64,000 bases of DNA from Caenorhabditis elegans (taxonomy: Eukaryota; Nematoda; Chromadorea; Rhabditida; Rhabditidae): contig NC_003280.10 of the NCBI RefSeq assembly GCF_000002985.6, forward strand, positions 8,366,501 to 8,430,500, given 5' to 3'. Below are positions 13,801 through 26,103 of the stretch, in pieces. The stretch's first letter is position 1; the number at the start of each line of letters is the position of its first letter. A program made the position numbers and the translations under genes. Under the pieces are notes generated by a model. It was not told the DNA's origin. It saw nothing but the letters and a program-made list of their open reading frames with translations, and did not search any database.

Positions 13801-15002
13801 CAACTAGACATTCTCTAAAGTTTTTTTTTCGATTTTCACTTTCGCTGTTTTTCTGCATTGGAGTACATATGTATCCAATAGAAGTGCAAGTTTTTGTCTT
13901 TTTTCTCTTTTATATAGCCTTCAAACTGAACGGGTTTTAGTGCCTTTGTAGGCTTGTCTGTACCTCCATGAATTGAAACAAAATAAAACTCTCTTTTTTT
14001 ATATGATAAGCTTGTCTTTTTCTTCCTCTCAACACCAATCTGTGAAAGAGGCGCATATTTTCTATTCTGAAAAGATCAATCCACTTGAAATAGTTTCCGA
14101 ATTCTTTCGGAATTCATAACTTTCAATGATTGCGAGAATTTGAAGTTTCTTTGAAAATCGGAATCATTCCTTTTGATCTTTAAAATGTACTCTACAAACT
14201 TCTACAATTCAGAGTGTTTATAGTATGGCTAAACATTGCATAACATCTTCAAATAAACTACAATGAATTTCCAACCAGTTTTCTTATGTTTCTGAATGGA
14301 TATGTAATAGTGTCTAACACAAACATTTTCTTAACAAGAAGGGAAACTGATTTTTGTTAGGAAATTTGCTATTATTTTTATTTAAAATTACCTCTTTCAG
14401 AGTAGGGTGAAAACTTTCAAACATTTCAAGAAAATAGTTTCTCGTTTTTCAATTTTTCATCAATTTTTCATTTTCCGTTTTTTTTTTCATTTTGATGAAT
14501 AAAAGTTATCGAAAAATATAAAGTTTGAAATTCAGAGAATTCCGTTCATTCTATTGTAAAATTTTCAAAACAGTCTGCGTTCTAAAATAAAGTAAATGTT
14601 CCGCTTACCTACCATTGTGAGTAAACTTTAAAGAACATAAGTTTCATTCTTTTTCACAAAAAGAAAGTTTGACTAGTTAACTTTTAAAACAAAAAATGGA
14701 AATCTCAATTATTGAATTCTGATCCTCAGCTGTTTTTATACTTATCCGCTCAATACGCAACTTTACCAATCACCAATACATCTATTTTCCATTGATATCC
14801 AGTTCTTTTCTCCTAGATCTCACCGCTTCTCATTTATCATTGTCATTTTCAAAAGCCCATCCGAACACCTTCTAGATAGCTATATATTATTCTGAGTTTT
14901 TAATATTTTATTCAATTTTCTATTAGCTAATCAATTGTTTTCATGATATTTTCAACAGCTTTCATACAAAATTTTTTTAAAATAAATAAGATTCAGTAAA
15001 TC
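10882..15002. other. Intergenic region with one doubtful minus-strand gene candidate
   Basis: About 4.1 kb between two plus-strand genes. Apart from the candidate at 12030-12257 I see no coding structure; other frames are short, AT-rich and without splice context. The last 300 bases before 15003 are AT-rich and hold the promoter of the FRAG1-like gene. Confidence 0.5.
12030..12257 (-). CDS. Doubtful small gene or exon, function unknown
   Basis: A 75-codon minus-strand frame whose composition stands out from its AT-rich surroundings and reads like a helical, polar protein (MSMYKNKYRETVWNMLDSL, then QKFKDTQLHTLNKASNSF). Internal ATGs lie near the middle. A donor-like GTATGA follows the codons for NSFCQ, and a weak acceptor GGCAG lies within the frame, so this could be one exon of a longer gene. 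A second coding-looking stretch (VEGDPSVRRLLRGKEQISF) lies on the same strand near 11790-11890, but I could not splice the two convincingly. No family recognised; it may be a chance frame or a decayed gene. Confidence 0.25.
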   Translation of the reverse strand: MCCLNTRDLGSRPVAEEHSQQRLLKESKDLEMSMYKNKYRETVWNMLDSLQKFKDTQLHTLNKASNSFCQWYETH

Positions 15003-17238
15003 ATGACACGACGGAGCGAAAAAATAAGTCCACAAGATTCATATGACTGGGCTCACTGTACACATCGGATATCTTCGATTTATACGTATTTCTTTATAAG
15101 TTCTATGACTTTTATTGGAATAGGACTTTACTTTTTCTCCAAAGAGTTTGTGGTTTCACCTGATAATTATACCGAATTAGAACGGAGCTACAGATCAGAT
15201 TATACCAACAAAACGGAAATATCATATGACGAGGTGGGTTCCTATCGTCTCTTAATAGCATGTGGCTTTTGTTTCAGGCAATTGCTGCAATGAATCCATC
15301 TCATCCGTTCCATAAATTTTTGTCTCGAAACTACATTCGACACGCTTTTGGAACAGTTTTCTTCAATCACTGTAATGTGTTTCCATATCCAAATACAACA
15401 AATCTTCCATCTTTACTTCGAAGGATGACCTTTTCATCTCTTACCCAAGCATCCATAAGAACATCTGCATTGATTACTGTTCTTCTTAGAGTGAGTTTTG
15501 ATGTTTCAAATTACACATATCTGCTAAAAACTTCCTGCTTCGTAAACCTTCTAACAACAAAATGTTGCCAGAAAGTTCCAAAAGTTTGACAAAAAATTTG
15601 CAAACTTTGGCAGAAACTTGTAAAAAATAAAGTTCGGCAAAGCAATCCATGATTACAGAAAGTTTGGTCCAGCTTTTGAATTCATTTTTCTCGAACTTGG
15701 GAAATATATCTGAAAGCGTTAAATCAAAGCTAGCAAATTATGTTCAAATTTATTAAAGCTCCAACCGAGTTATTTTTTTTGTTGCAAGAATTGATCAAAA
15801 GAGTCGAGATACGTACTTAATTGAAAAATATTTCTGAGTTATGAATTGATGACTTTCCAATGCACTGAAAGAATATCTTGAAACTTTAAATTGGTTATCA
15901 ATATTTAAGATGGTAATAATACTAATTCGCACATCGGATGTACTCCTTCAAAACCCAAGCAAATGGATTAAAATCCGATGTATTGGATGTGTCTGTACTT
16001 TGACTGATTTGATGGTTTCAATTTTCGGAATGTTCGTGACATGTCTTCACCATAGTGTTGATATGAAGGATTGTGAGTTACAATTAAAATGTTTAAACAC
16101 GACTGAGCGTCAGTTTTTTTTTGGAATTCCGTACGGATTAAACGTTATTAACTATTTTCGAAATATATACATTTTTAAGACATCTTTATTTTTCAGTGGG
16201 ATTTTTGGTTTACTACTCTCTTCCAATCTTTGGTGTTTCATTCTTCATTTGTGCAACGACGTACACTTATTTAGAATCGTATGATGTAAATAGAAAGGTT
16301 CCTTTTTGAATAACCGTCAGTCAACAATATTTCGAATTTTCAGAACAGCCGAGTCCTGGAACGAGTATTCTGCATTGCACTTTTTGCATTTTGTCTTCCC
16401 GTTGTATGTAAAGATTATATATCATTTCTTTACACGTACCCATGTTTATATCACAGTGAGTTTAAAACTATGATTATCTGTTTTGTTTGTATTCAAATTA
16501 TCATTCATTCTCCACATTTTGTGTGCACCACGCGCTTTTGTCGCCTCCTACTCCTGCTATTATAACTTATCAGTTAGAGTTATTGAACAATGGACTTTTA
16601 TGAGTAGGGTGACGTGACGATTTGATAAAATGGTCGAAAAGGAGTAGGGGCATGTGATATAAGCATATCAAAATGTTACGAAAACGTGATCAATGAGTTC
16701 AAGTACAGAAATATTTTTTGCAGCGGAATGGCCAGCGGCGATTTGTGAGTACATATGCATTATCACTATCATTGTTTTCTACTTGACACAAATTGAAGAT
16801 TTCACGTAAGATCATTGGAGTAATATTTAAATACAAAATAAAACGAAGCAAGTTATGCGGCACTTGAAAATTTTCGGCACATCGGCACATGCCGAGTCTC
16901 AAAAACTCGGCACATGCCGCACATCTCTGATGTGGATGCAGCCTCACAGCAAGCCGTTGCTAACATTAAATGTTCAAACTCACAATCAGTCGACCTAGAG
17001 CTTTAAGACGGTTGTAAAAATTAGGAGAGATGTACACCACTCCCAAACATCATTTCTCAATTTCAGTAATATGGAAATGGTTTTATCAGTTGAAAGAGAG
17101 GAGACAATGTGTTGTATGGATTTTATTGACTTTCCGGATTTCAAGCCTGCAATGCTTCATGATTTCCATGAACTAATTGCTCGTCAGAAAGAAGCAGAAG
17201 AAGCAAAATTGTACAAATCACTCATTTTTGTTTCTTGA
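15003..17238 (+). CDS. Multipass membrane protein, FRAG1/DRAM/Sfk1 (PGAP2-like) family candidate
   Basis: Seven exons: 15003-15233, 15278-15490, 15910-16072, 16197-16297, 16344-16455, 16724-16805 and 17067-17238 (357 aa). One hydrophobic helix (about residues 28-47) is followed by a roughly 100-residue loop with two Asn-glycosylation-like sites and FFNHCNVFPYPN. A cluster of five more helices comes next, ending AICEYICIITIIVFYLTQIEDF (split across exons 6-7), then a charged tail with ARQKEAEEAKLYK. One lumenal loop after helix 1 containing a His-Cys motif, and a last helix beginning E-(W/Y) and ending in a D-F pair, resemble PGAP2/FRAG1 proteins, which remodel GPI-anchor lipids in the Golgi. 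The family call is inference from layout, not a motif match. Exon 3 could end at either of two donors; 16073 (GTGAGT) is the better. A chemoreceptor is the alternative, but the topology fits less well. Confidence 0.8.
16860..16923. repeat. Inverted repeat in intron 6 of the FRAG1-like gene
   Basis: The GC-rich unit CGGCACATGCCGAGT (16883-16897) recurs on the other arm as ACTCGGCACATGCCG (16905-16919), giving a near-perfect hairpin with a 7-base loop. It is much more GC-rich than the intron around it and looks like a small dispersed foldback element. It generates a spurious Cys-rich minus-strand frame. Confidence 0.7.
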
Positions 17239-17463
17239 TAATTTCAGATTCGTTTAGCTTGTTTGTTGTAGTTTTAGTTTTTCTAATTATATGTATGATT
17301 TCGGGTATTTTTTTTTTAATTTAGTAATTTTCCAACTCTAGTACATTTGCTCATTTCTCACCAAACAACAATTGATCTCCAATTTTCAGTAAATTATTTT
17401 GTTCCAAAAATGGATGGTATTTCATTCACAAGGCACAGTTAGTCTCTAACATTTTAACGAAAT

Positions 17464-17493
17464 GGGGGGTTTTTTTTTTTTAATTAACCCCCC
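17464..17493. repeat. Short perfect G6/C6 hairpin
   Basis: Six G, a T-run, AATTAA and six C form a short stem (GGGGGGTT paired with AACCCCCC) about 230 bases after the stop codon of the FRAG1-like gene. It may be a structured 3' region or only simple sequence. Confidence 0.6.
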
Positions 17494-18605
17494 TTATTTG
17501 AAGTTTTTATCACAATTGTTTGTTTTTTTCCTGGAATTTTGCTTAGATACGAGAGGGCAAAGTTCTTCTGAAAATTATCATTTTTAATCAGTTACCTAGA
17601 AAAATTTATAATCTATATTTTTATAATGAAACAAAAGAAGATTACCATATACGTGACACTTCTGCAAAAATATTGAGTTTATCTCGTTACAAGAAAACAT
17701 AAATACATTTGGCTCGAGGCAGGCGTAGGTCACCTTGATGGCAGACAGACATTTTTATACCTATAGGTGGAGGTTCAGGTTGCCCCGAAAAAATGTGTCT
17801 GTATTTTCAAACGGTCGGATGTAGTTCAGTTTTACTGTTTTCTATATCCCACTGTTTTTCTAATGAAATTTCAATCACACCATGTCCAAAAAATATTTCA
17901 GCACAAAACACGACACGGTTTTTTAAATTTCTGTAATATCCAAACACTGTCTCCTTGGTCATGCAAACAAGGCATAGTTAATATTTCTTATCTTTCATGG
18001 AATGATTCAGAGAGACTTTCGCCTCTCCTGTAATTCTTCTTTCCAATGTTTCGCTCTTTTGTCATCATGATCAAACTATCGGAGTGATTAGTGAATGGCA
18101 TGCCGTGCCTTTTGTAGATTTTCATCTGTTTTTTCGAACTATTTTTTAGATCAGAATTTTGATTGACTGGAATGAAGTACTTGTACGTTTTTATTGACTT
18201 TTAGGTACTATTGTAGTATTCGCAAAAGTAATGTTTATTTCCAGCAAAAATTAGTTGCAATGAAATTTACATGCAAGAGTAATCATTCAGCAATATCCTC
18301 TTTGAATTGAAAATTCATTACCAAACTAGTGGTTTTAATGTTTAGTTGTAAATAATTGTTTTTGTTGCTAAAATAAATGTATTTTGGTCAAAGAAGGATC
18401 AAGAATTCAAAAGAGAGAAAGATTTCAATGATGAATGGTATATGCTCGGACTATTTTTACTTCAGTGCATTATTACTCTAAGTGTGGTTGATAGAATAAA
18501 ATTCATTGATTGCTGAACATGTAGCTTTTTTTCTTTAATTTTCAATATTTGTATGATGGAGAAGTGTGGTTGTTCTTTGAATGAACACTTCTTAATTTTT
18601 ATCAG

Positions 18606-18824
18606 GTTCTATCGGTCCCTGTCCCCCTCAGCATTTGGAACATACCTTTTGAACAACTTTCTCGCTCACAACTTTTAGCAATGCGGAGACCAAACAATTT
18701 GACAGCTGTCGATTTTCAGCAAAAATTAATCAGGAAATTGCCAACGAACGCTAGCACAAAAAAAACAAAACGCCAGAATGTCCGGAGTATAGTGAATTTT
18801 AGTTTCTACAAGTGTTTCAAATAG
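18606..18824 (+). CDS. Open, coding-looking stretch after an acceptor, function unknown
   Basis: A TTTTTATCAG acceptor-like site at 18596-18605 is followed by an uninterrupted frame of about 70 codons that reads like protein: VPLSIWNIPFEQLSRSQLLA, then MRRPNNLTAVDFQQKL and a basic end KKTKRQNVRS. The internal ATG at 18681 gives a 47-codon version. No upstream exon could be joined convincingly and no family is recognised. It could be a terminal exon, a small gene or chance. Confidence 0.2.
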   Translation, partial: VLSVPVPLSIWNIPFEQLSRSQLLAMRRPNNLTAVDFQQKLIRKLPTNASTKKTKRQNVRSIVNFSFYKCFK

Positions 18825-21800
18825 TATTTTTCGGCCTACCTTCTACTAATTTTACAAAAGTCCTAAGTTGTTGTTGAAAGATGTCAACAGAAAATTGTAT
18901 TCGAAGCTTGCAAAAATTCAATATATCAAAATGGAATAATTTGTTTCAGTCTTAGTTTAAAATGGCCCATCACGGCAATATGAATTGAACTGACAAATAA
19001 ACACGGATGAATAAGCAATATCCATGCAAATACCGTAGAATTTGGTCATATATTGTATACAAACTTGGATAGATGAAAACAGGAAAAAAACATTTTTGGA
19101 AATCATACTGTAAGGCGGCGATGTTTTCTCATGTAAATTGAAATACTGTCGCTGTTTTTGGCTTTAAATATTTCTATTGTACAGTAAATTGTTGTTGGAG
19201 TACGGTAGAAAAATTAAAAATTGTCAAATCAATCAGACGAACAACGTGATATAGGATGGTGCCGCCCATCTCCGCTGAACTTTGAAGCCTACTGTAGATT
19301 AAGAAATAATGGTTGGTGTGATTATGTTTGGGTCTGCAATATTTTTTGCTGAAAATGTATTTTGTGTACGGACGACCACAACAAAACTAAAATCTAGTTG
19401 AGAATGAAAACATTTAGTACAAACAGTAAAATACATAGACGTCTGTGTTTTCAACTTCAAAATTTGAAAAAAAAACAATACAGTTCTCTTCCTGATTCCT
19501 TTGATTTTATTGATTTTTGAAATACTCCTCCTCAAAATTATATAAATTCCTTTTCAATTTTTTTCATATTTTACCAGAGCATCAGTTCAAGGAAAAGTGA
19601 ATATTTTTTTGATCGGTCGAACATTGATCACATGAAGAAAACATATCTCCGTTTTTGTGATTTTCTGATTTGATCGGGTATTCCTCAAGAGAAGTGAAAA
19701 TAAAATTGATCGGTCAAACATCTTTTACAGAGAACACGTGGAAAATCTTACTATTACCAATGTAGACAAGATTTGTAGACAAACACAGGCTTTGTGCTAT
19801 GTCACAGCAACATTTTGATGTATGGTATTGCAGTGTTTCTGTTTTGAAGATCTCTCCTAATTGTGTACTATTTATAAATTTATTAGAAAGATATTTTCGT
19901 GGAAACAGTGTTTTGCTTTATAAATTTGAAAATTTCATATTCGTGTTGGTATGGGAAACGACCAACAAAACTATTTTCTGCCCAATTGTTTGTACATTAA
20001 ATTTTTCTGTTTCAGTATAAATATTTTATTTTTAAACATTTTGTGGGTTCTGTGGAATTTCGACAAAATAATCCCTGGAAATGAAAGAAGTGTTACGTGA
20101 TAAATGGGAAGCAATGCGTGGCTGATTGGAGTGATGGTTGGTTACTTGAGATAGGAACACCCAAAAATATTTGAAATTCCTTAAAAAAGCTTTGAAGAAT
20201 CTTTGACATGTTACCATACTAATTTCTTCACGCTGCCAGCTGAATGTTTTTCGAAAATGACCTGAGAATAACATGCTTGAATGAGCCTGTGCTACGAGAT
20301 CGTTGAAGCTGCATTCAATTTTCTAGTTTTGCAGACTGTTGAATAAAACTCCCAAATAATCAGTTTATAGTCGTTTTGATTAACTTTTTTGTTTCAGCAT
20401 TTCTAGTCGAGACTATTTGGTATACAGTAGTCTACACTACCCACAAAATATTGTCATCATTATCAACAAAGCCGTAATTCAACTTTAGCCTATAGAGTTT
20501 ATTTTTGCAACGAACTGTATTCAAAAACGTTATCACCGTGTGATCTGCTCTGAAAACTGCACACCGACCCATAGCGAAGACTCTAATCAGGCTACAACTA
20601 GGCAGTGATCTGTTAAAGATGACGAATTGGTTGATGAATGGTAATGAAGTCAGAGTATGCTGAAGGTGAAGTTTGGTGATTTTCGACGGTTTTCGTGGAA
20701 ATATTAACGTTAAAGTTGCTGGTATCAACAAATAAATATAAAAAAGAGTGTAGGCTGATGGTTTTATCTATCTATGTTCACCATTGTGATTTCTGCAAAC
20801 TGATATAATATTGGGTCAAGGAGGAACTAGAAGTCATATTCAACTCTGACAATGTTGTGTTGTTCATTCTTGATCATATCAAAGAACATTGGATATAGTT
20901 ACGTGTTGCCTGAGAAGTTTCCTATGACAATTAATCTCAAACTGTGATCTTGAAATGCTGTCACAAAATGATGAGATATTGACAGAGTCACATTTGTGCT
21001 AATCTGATTAAATAATTGAGAGCGCAATGATATCATAGATACATTCTCAATGAGATCTGCACCAAAAAACATGCCGCCGGTTTCGGATACAATTCACGTC
21101 AAATGATGAAATTCAATGCAGATAATTGGTACAAAATACGATTTGGTGATTTCAAGACCAGGAACCGTATGTTCTGTTTAAAAAAAGATTATGTAAATCA
21201 ATTTAGTGGGATTTTTTCAAGATATTTTAAGGAACAACGGTGAAGAATATATCAGGTTTTGAGGTCTTTAGCAGTAAAAAAAATAAAAATATGACTTCAA
21301 TCGAGAGCTCTTGTTCTTGCTCAAATAATCGGGACTCATTTTGCCATCAAGTTTTGTTCAGAGGAATCAGGTTCAAAAAATCATTCTGGATGTTTTATGT
21401 GTTCTGAAAATTTCTAAGGCCATGAAATTTTCTAAACAGACATACATAGATCTGCAATAATATCACAGTTCTCTAAACGAACATGAATCGAGGCATATGG
21501 TATTCCCCGATAGGTTCAAACAATCAACACGTTAGACACGCCTGCCTTTCAAAGAAACGTCTGGCTACAAATGGAGACTACAAAAAATGGATAGTGTCCC
21601 TAAATGACTTCCTCTGTGAATTCCACTCTAAATTGGTGTCGCCAATCAAGTAAATATTCACAATCTTCCAATCAAGAAGACTGTAGTTGATTTCATATCA
21701 GCAAGTCCATTGACTAACTAAACTGTATTGCTCCGCCTATTCCTTTCATTTTCAAAAATGCATCTATAAATATGGGTCTCGAACATTCATTTCCCTTCAT

Positions 21801-21835
21801 TTTCTAATCAGCAACTAAGTCAAAAGAGAGTTGAA

Positions 21836-23262
21836 ATGGAAGCAGCCTATCTTAAAATCTACGACTATTTCGATGGTGACCCACTGCTTATCTAGTAAGT
21901 CAAAAAATGCATAGATAACAATAAATTCTCGGACTACTTTCAGTGTGATAGGAGGTACCGTAATCGTGAATATAAATTTTTGGCTTTTCAATCTTTTCTT
22001 CATCACTATTGATATGATTGATCCGAAATGGGTTCAACCATATAAAATTCAAGATGAAAAGAAGCCACCATTATCAAAATATTTGGGTGCTTTTAAAGTC
22101 ATTTTGGCTAACCAATTTATCGCAGGACCTTTGATCACATTATTTTGGTACTTTCCAGCAGTTTGGTTTGGTGAGTTGATTTATTTGTTTTATAGCAACT
22201 CAAAATATGGAATTTCTAGGAACTAGCTTCACTGGTCCACTCCCATCTGGATGGCAGATATTCCGTGATATAGTTATTTCGATTCTTTGCGAAGAAATTG
22301 GATTCTACTATTCTCATAGGTTAAAATTTGGGCTTAAATTAAACAACGTAAATATCATTTTCAGATTATTCCATCACCCAAAAATCTACAAATACATTCA
22401 CAAGAAACATCACGAATGGACGGCGCCAGTTTGTAAGTTTCAAAAGTTTATTGTTGCAAAAGTTATAAATTTGTGAGATTTTCAGCCATCACTAGCATTT
22501 ATTGTCATCCACTGGAACATGCCATTTCTAACTTGAGTCCGGTTCTTTTAGGTAAGAAAACAGGAACTTCATTATTTCTGCTGACAGTTAAAGTTTCTTA
22601 TCATTTTTTAGGTCCAACTATTTGCGGAAGTCATGTGATTACTCTCTGGATTTGGGCTTCTATTGCAATTCTATCAACTACTTGCTCACATTCAGGTAAA
22701 TCAAATAGTTATAACTTATAAGTTCAAAAAATTCCTAATGCAATTTTTGCATTTTTGAGTACTTTATAAAAAGTTGAATTTAACTTGGAAAGTCACAAAT
22801 CACACATTTTCTACAAACAAAAAATCTTAAAATCTTGCATAAAAACAGTGACTTTGCAGGGTATCACTTCCCGTTTATGCTGTCTCCAGAACCACATGAC
22901 TACCATCATAAAGTGTAAGTTGTGACTTCAAATAAAATGGAAAAATAGATACGGCATTTTAGATAGTATATAAACAACAATCCTACTCATATCCAATCCT
23001 AATCCTACAACACTTAGAAATATAATTCATTTTTAACCCTGTATTTACAAACTAATTTTGGGAAAACATTTCAATCGAATTTTTGGATTTGGAACTAATT
23101 TAAAATTTCAGATTCAATGAGTGTTTCGGCACAGGACTTCTTGATTGGATTCACGGAACAGATTCCACATTCAGAAAGTCAATTGAAGGAAAACGAAATT
23201 ATATGAGCTGGAGCATGAAACCAATTAAACAAATTCACCCAGAACAACAGAAAGAAGAATAA
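21836..23262 (+). CDS. Fatty acid hydroxylase / sterol desaturase superfamily protein, paralogue 1
   Basis: Membrane di-iron oxygenase of the FAXDC2 / C4-methylsterol-oxidase type, expected in the ER. Eight exons: 21836-21894, 21944-22170, 22220-22319, 22365-22432, 22486-22551, 22612-22695, 22860-22914 and 23112-23262 (269 aa). Hydrophobic helices surround the histidine clusters that bind iron: HRLFHHP, HKKHHEW (HxxHH), HPLEH and HDYHH. The family's closing signature NECFGTGLLDWIHGTD follows. The protein is tandem with 24588-25716, which shares the start ExY.R/K.YxYFDGD, the histidine boxes and the end, so the pair arose by local duplication. A polyadenylation signal lies at 23366-23371. The substrate (fatty acid or sterol) cannot be told from sequence. 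One of the two may be the gene named drd-1, but I cannot say which. Confidence 0.93.
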
Positions 23263-24587
23263 ATTGAATTTAATATTCAAACAGAGCTTGTGTGTATAAT
23301 GATAATCTAGACAATACCGGTGACTGTATCTCAATATTCACTTTATTTATTTCGTTTACATTCTGAATAAAACTAATCTCCTATGATTTTTTTCACTTTC
23401 ATTCTCTCAGCTGGGCATCGAATAGCATTAACAGATTCTCAAGATAATTATCAAAATGTGGTGAAAGAACAAAAAAAAGTTATTCAGGAATGCAAAATGT
23501 TAGAATAATCAAGTGATCTCAGTTGTCCGATCTCCGGTAAAGGTCAATTGAATATCACGCCTGAATAATATCTTATCGGAATAAGAATAAAGGAACAGAA
23601 ACAGTGACATCAAACTAGATCCGTCTCAATGTTCCCAGTGATATGGTACCCAGAATTTTGTCAAAGAAGTCACGCGGCATTATTTAGACGCTGCAAGAAA
23701 TGTAGCTGATCATGATTTCGTGAACAACTGAAATTAAGCGAACGCATTTATTCGACTACATAATTCTAGAGCAGAACCTGTGTTTCATGGGCTTGAAACT
23801 TCGTTGAAATAAATATCAAAACAAAAATCGTGTAGTAGAGGGAATTTAACAAAACTCTTTTTACTAGAATTTAGGAAAACCATGAAACCATAGGAATCTG
23901 TTGCGGAATGCATTTCTTCATTATTCATTTTTTTTGCAACTGTAATATCCTGGTATCCTGGTACATCCTGGTACAAGAAACGCGAACGCAGAACATTTGT
24001 TCCTACTTTGTCATATCAGGTTGTGAAATGATTCCAAATTCCTCCAATATCAATACAGTTGCAAAAATGAAAGGTTTTGTTCAAAAGTTCACACTGAGAA
24101 TCTAGATATGCCTACAAAAACTACAAAAACGTTATATTTGTAGGTGAAGTGAGGTGTATCTCACTTGTCAATATTAGCTTGAAATTTTGAATGCTTGCAG
24201 GCATATAATCCAAAGGTTTTCATAGTGAGAACAATGCAAATATAATATTATTCCTGAAAAGATTTAATGAGTTAGCAGCTATACTCTATTATATTCCCAG
24301 ACTTCATATTTTGATTTTTGAACTAAATGTGATTTGTTTCTGGTCATGAATTGATCATCCTTAATGTGCTATCATCATGTCTCTATGCTAACCTAGACTC
24401 TACCCAATTATCTAGAAAATTCACGTTCAAGTTACAGAACTAAAGTCTAGTTCAAATATAAACTATGTCCAGTTTGTTTCTGATTTTTGAAACACAACCC
24501 GCAAAAACGGTATAAAATAGGTGGCCAAGGCGGTTGTGATTTCAAGTGTGCAACTGATAACAAGGTGTTCATCAACATTGTCATACA
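23263..24587. other. Spacer between the two hydroxylase paralogues
   Basis: 1.3 kb without a gene; it must hold the promoter of paralogue 2. A short tandem motif with three TCCTGGTA-like units sits at 23946-23975, and the rest is AT-rich with no coding signal. Confidence 0.5.
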
Positions 24588-25716
24588 ATGTTGCAAGAAT
24601 TATATACTCGGCTATATAACTATTTTGACGGGGATGAATACATGTTATAGTAAGTTTTTTAAAATTGTTTTCAACTAGGTTTGCTTGTTTTTTTTTAAAT
24701 TTTACTCAGTTTGCATTAATGTATGAAAATAAAATTAAAATAAATTTTCAGTGTGGTAGTTGGTAATGCAGTTGCTGGAATATCTTTTTGGCTTTACAAC
24801 TTATTTTTCATAATCATTGACGTAACAGATCCAAAATGGGTTCAACCATATAAGATCCAAGAAGAAAAGAAGCCATCATTATCAAAGTATCTGAGCATTT
24901 TAAAAGTCGTTGGACCAAACCAATTGATTGTTACTCCAATTGTGACAACTCTTTGGTTCTATGTAGCGAGATGGTGGGGAATGGATTTTGGACCCGTGAT
25001 TCCATCATGGTATATACTATTGAGAGATGCTTGTCTTTGTATGGCTATGGATGAAATTGGATTTTATTATACTCATAGGTGAGATTTTTTGGCATTCATT
25101 ACATTTTGAAAAAAAAAGGTTTTTTCGTTTATTGACATTTTTGTTTTCAGACTGTTTCACCATCCAAAACTATACAAACATATACACAAGAAGCATCATG
25201 AATGGAACGCACCAGTTTGTCAGTTTTTAAATATTTTTGATCCTAAAAAAGTTCCAAATTTTCAGCGATTTCCAGCATTTATGCTCATCCACTTGAACAC
25301 GCAATTTCTAATTTGAGTCCAATTTATCTTGGAGCAGTACTCTTCCGTTGTCATGTTGTGAGCCATTACATATTTACATCATATGCAATTCTTACAACAA
25401 CATTTCATCATTCTGGATATCATTTTCCATTCATGCTTTCTGCTGAGCATCATGACTTCCATCATAAAGTGTAAGTTTTTCAAATCATTCTCAAAATTTT
25501 AATCTGTTTCTTTTCAGATTCAATGAGTGTTATGGTTTTGGGCCACTTGACTGGCTCCACGGAACAGATAAAACCTTCAGAAAATCTATTGAACACCCAC
25601 GTGACTATGTATATTACGGAACGACTCCAATTAAAGAGCTCATTCCTGAGGATAAGAACAACAATAATAAAGAGAAACAAAAGCTTTCATATGTTCAGAA
25701 AAACAAAATTATTTAA
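24588..25716 (+). CDS. Fatty acid hydroxylase / sterol desaturase superfamily protein, paralogue 2
   Basis: Same family as the gene at 21836-23262, but with five exons: 24588-24649, 24752-25078, 25151-25218, 25266-25470 and 25518-25716 (286 aa). The iron-binding boxes are present: HRLFHHP, HKKHHEW, HPLEH, FHHSGYHF and HDFHH, followed by NECYGFGPLDWLHGTD. All four introns sit at positions also used in paralogue 1; three further paralogue 1 introns are absent here. The C-terminus is longer and polar (KNNNNKEKQKL). A polyadenylation signal lies at 25761-25766. It is probably an ER membrane oxygenase acting on lipid; the substrate is unknown. Confidence 0.93.
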
Positions 25717-26103
25717 CAAGTGTATTCCTTTTATGTTTTGTAAATATGTTGATTTCTCGAAATAAACTATTTATTTTTACCAATTAATTTTTTTACAGTT
25801 TTTCAGCTACTCTTATAGTATCTGTTTTGCATGTCTTGCTATGTTAGTTTCACATTCAATATCATACTGATAAGAAAATAATTATTGGTTTAGTATTTCG
25901 CATCGATAGCAAAATGAACTTTCAAATATTAAAGAGCCGCTGTGGGTGAAACCTCGTAGTCTATTGTAGTAAACATGATTTCATTTTGATCTGCAACTGA
26001 TGCTCACAAAGAAACAATTGTGATGATTTGTGTGACACTTTTCTACAATGTTTTTTTTCTCCTAAAAATTCAAATATTGAATATTTATCTAGCAAAACAA
26101 ATA

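Larger units (their letters stand above)
17239..21835. other. Intergenic region, mostly featureless
   Basis: About 4.6 kb between the FRAG1-like gene and the first hydroxylase gene, both on the plus strand. It holds a G6-T-rich-AATTAA-C6 hairpin at 17464-17493 and a coding-looking open stretch at 18606-18824 (see that entry). Frames on both strands between 19300 and 20731 are up to 99 codons, but their composition and lack of splice sites make them look accidental. Confidence 0.5.

Noticed and set aside
16699-16947. Cys/Arg-rich minus-strand frame (82 codons)
   Set aside because: Created by the inverted CGGCACATGCCG repeat and an antisense exon of the FRAG1-like gene.
20432-20731. 99-codon minus-strand frame
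   Set aside because: No splice sites, motif or neighbouring exon; composition looks random.
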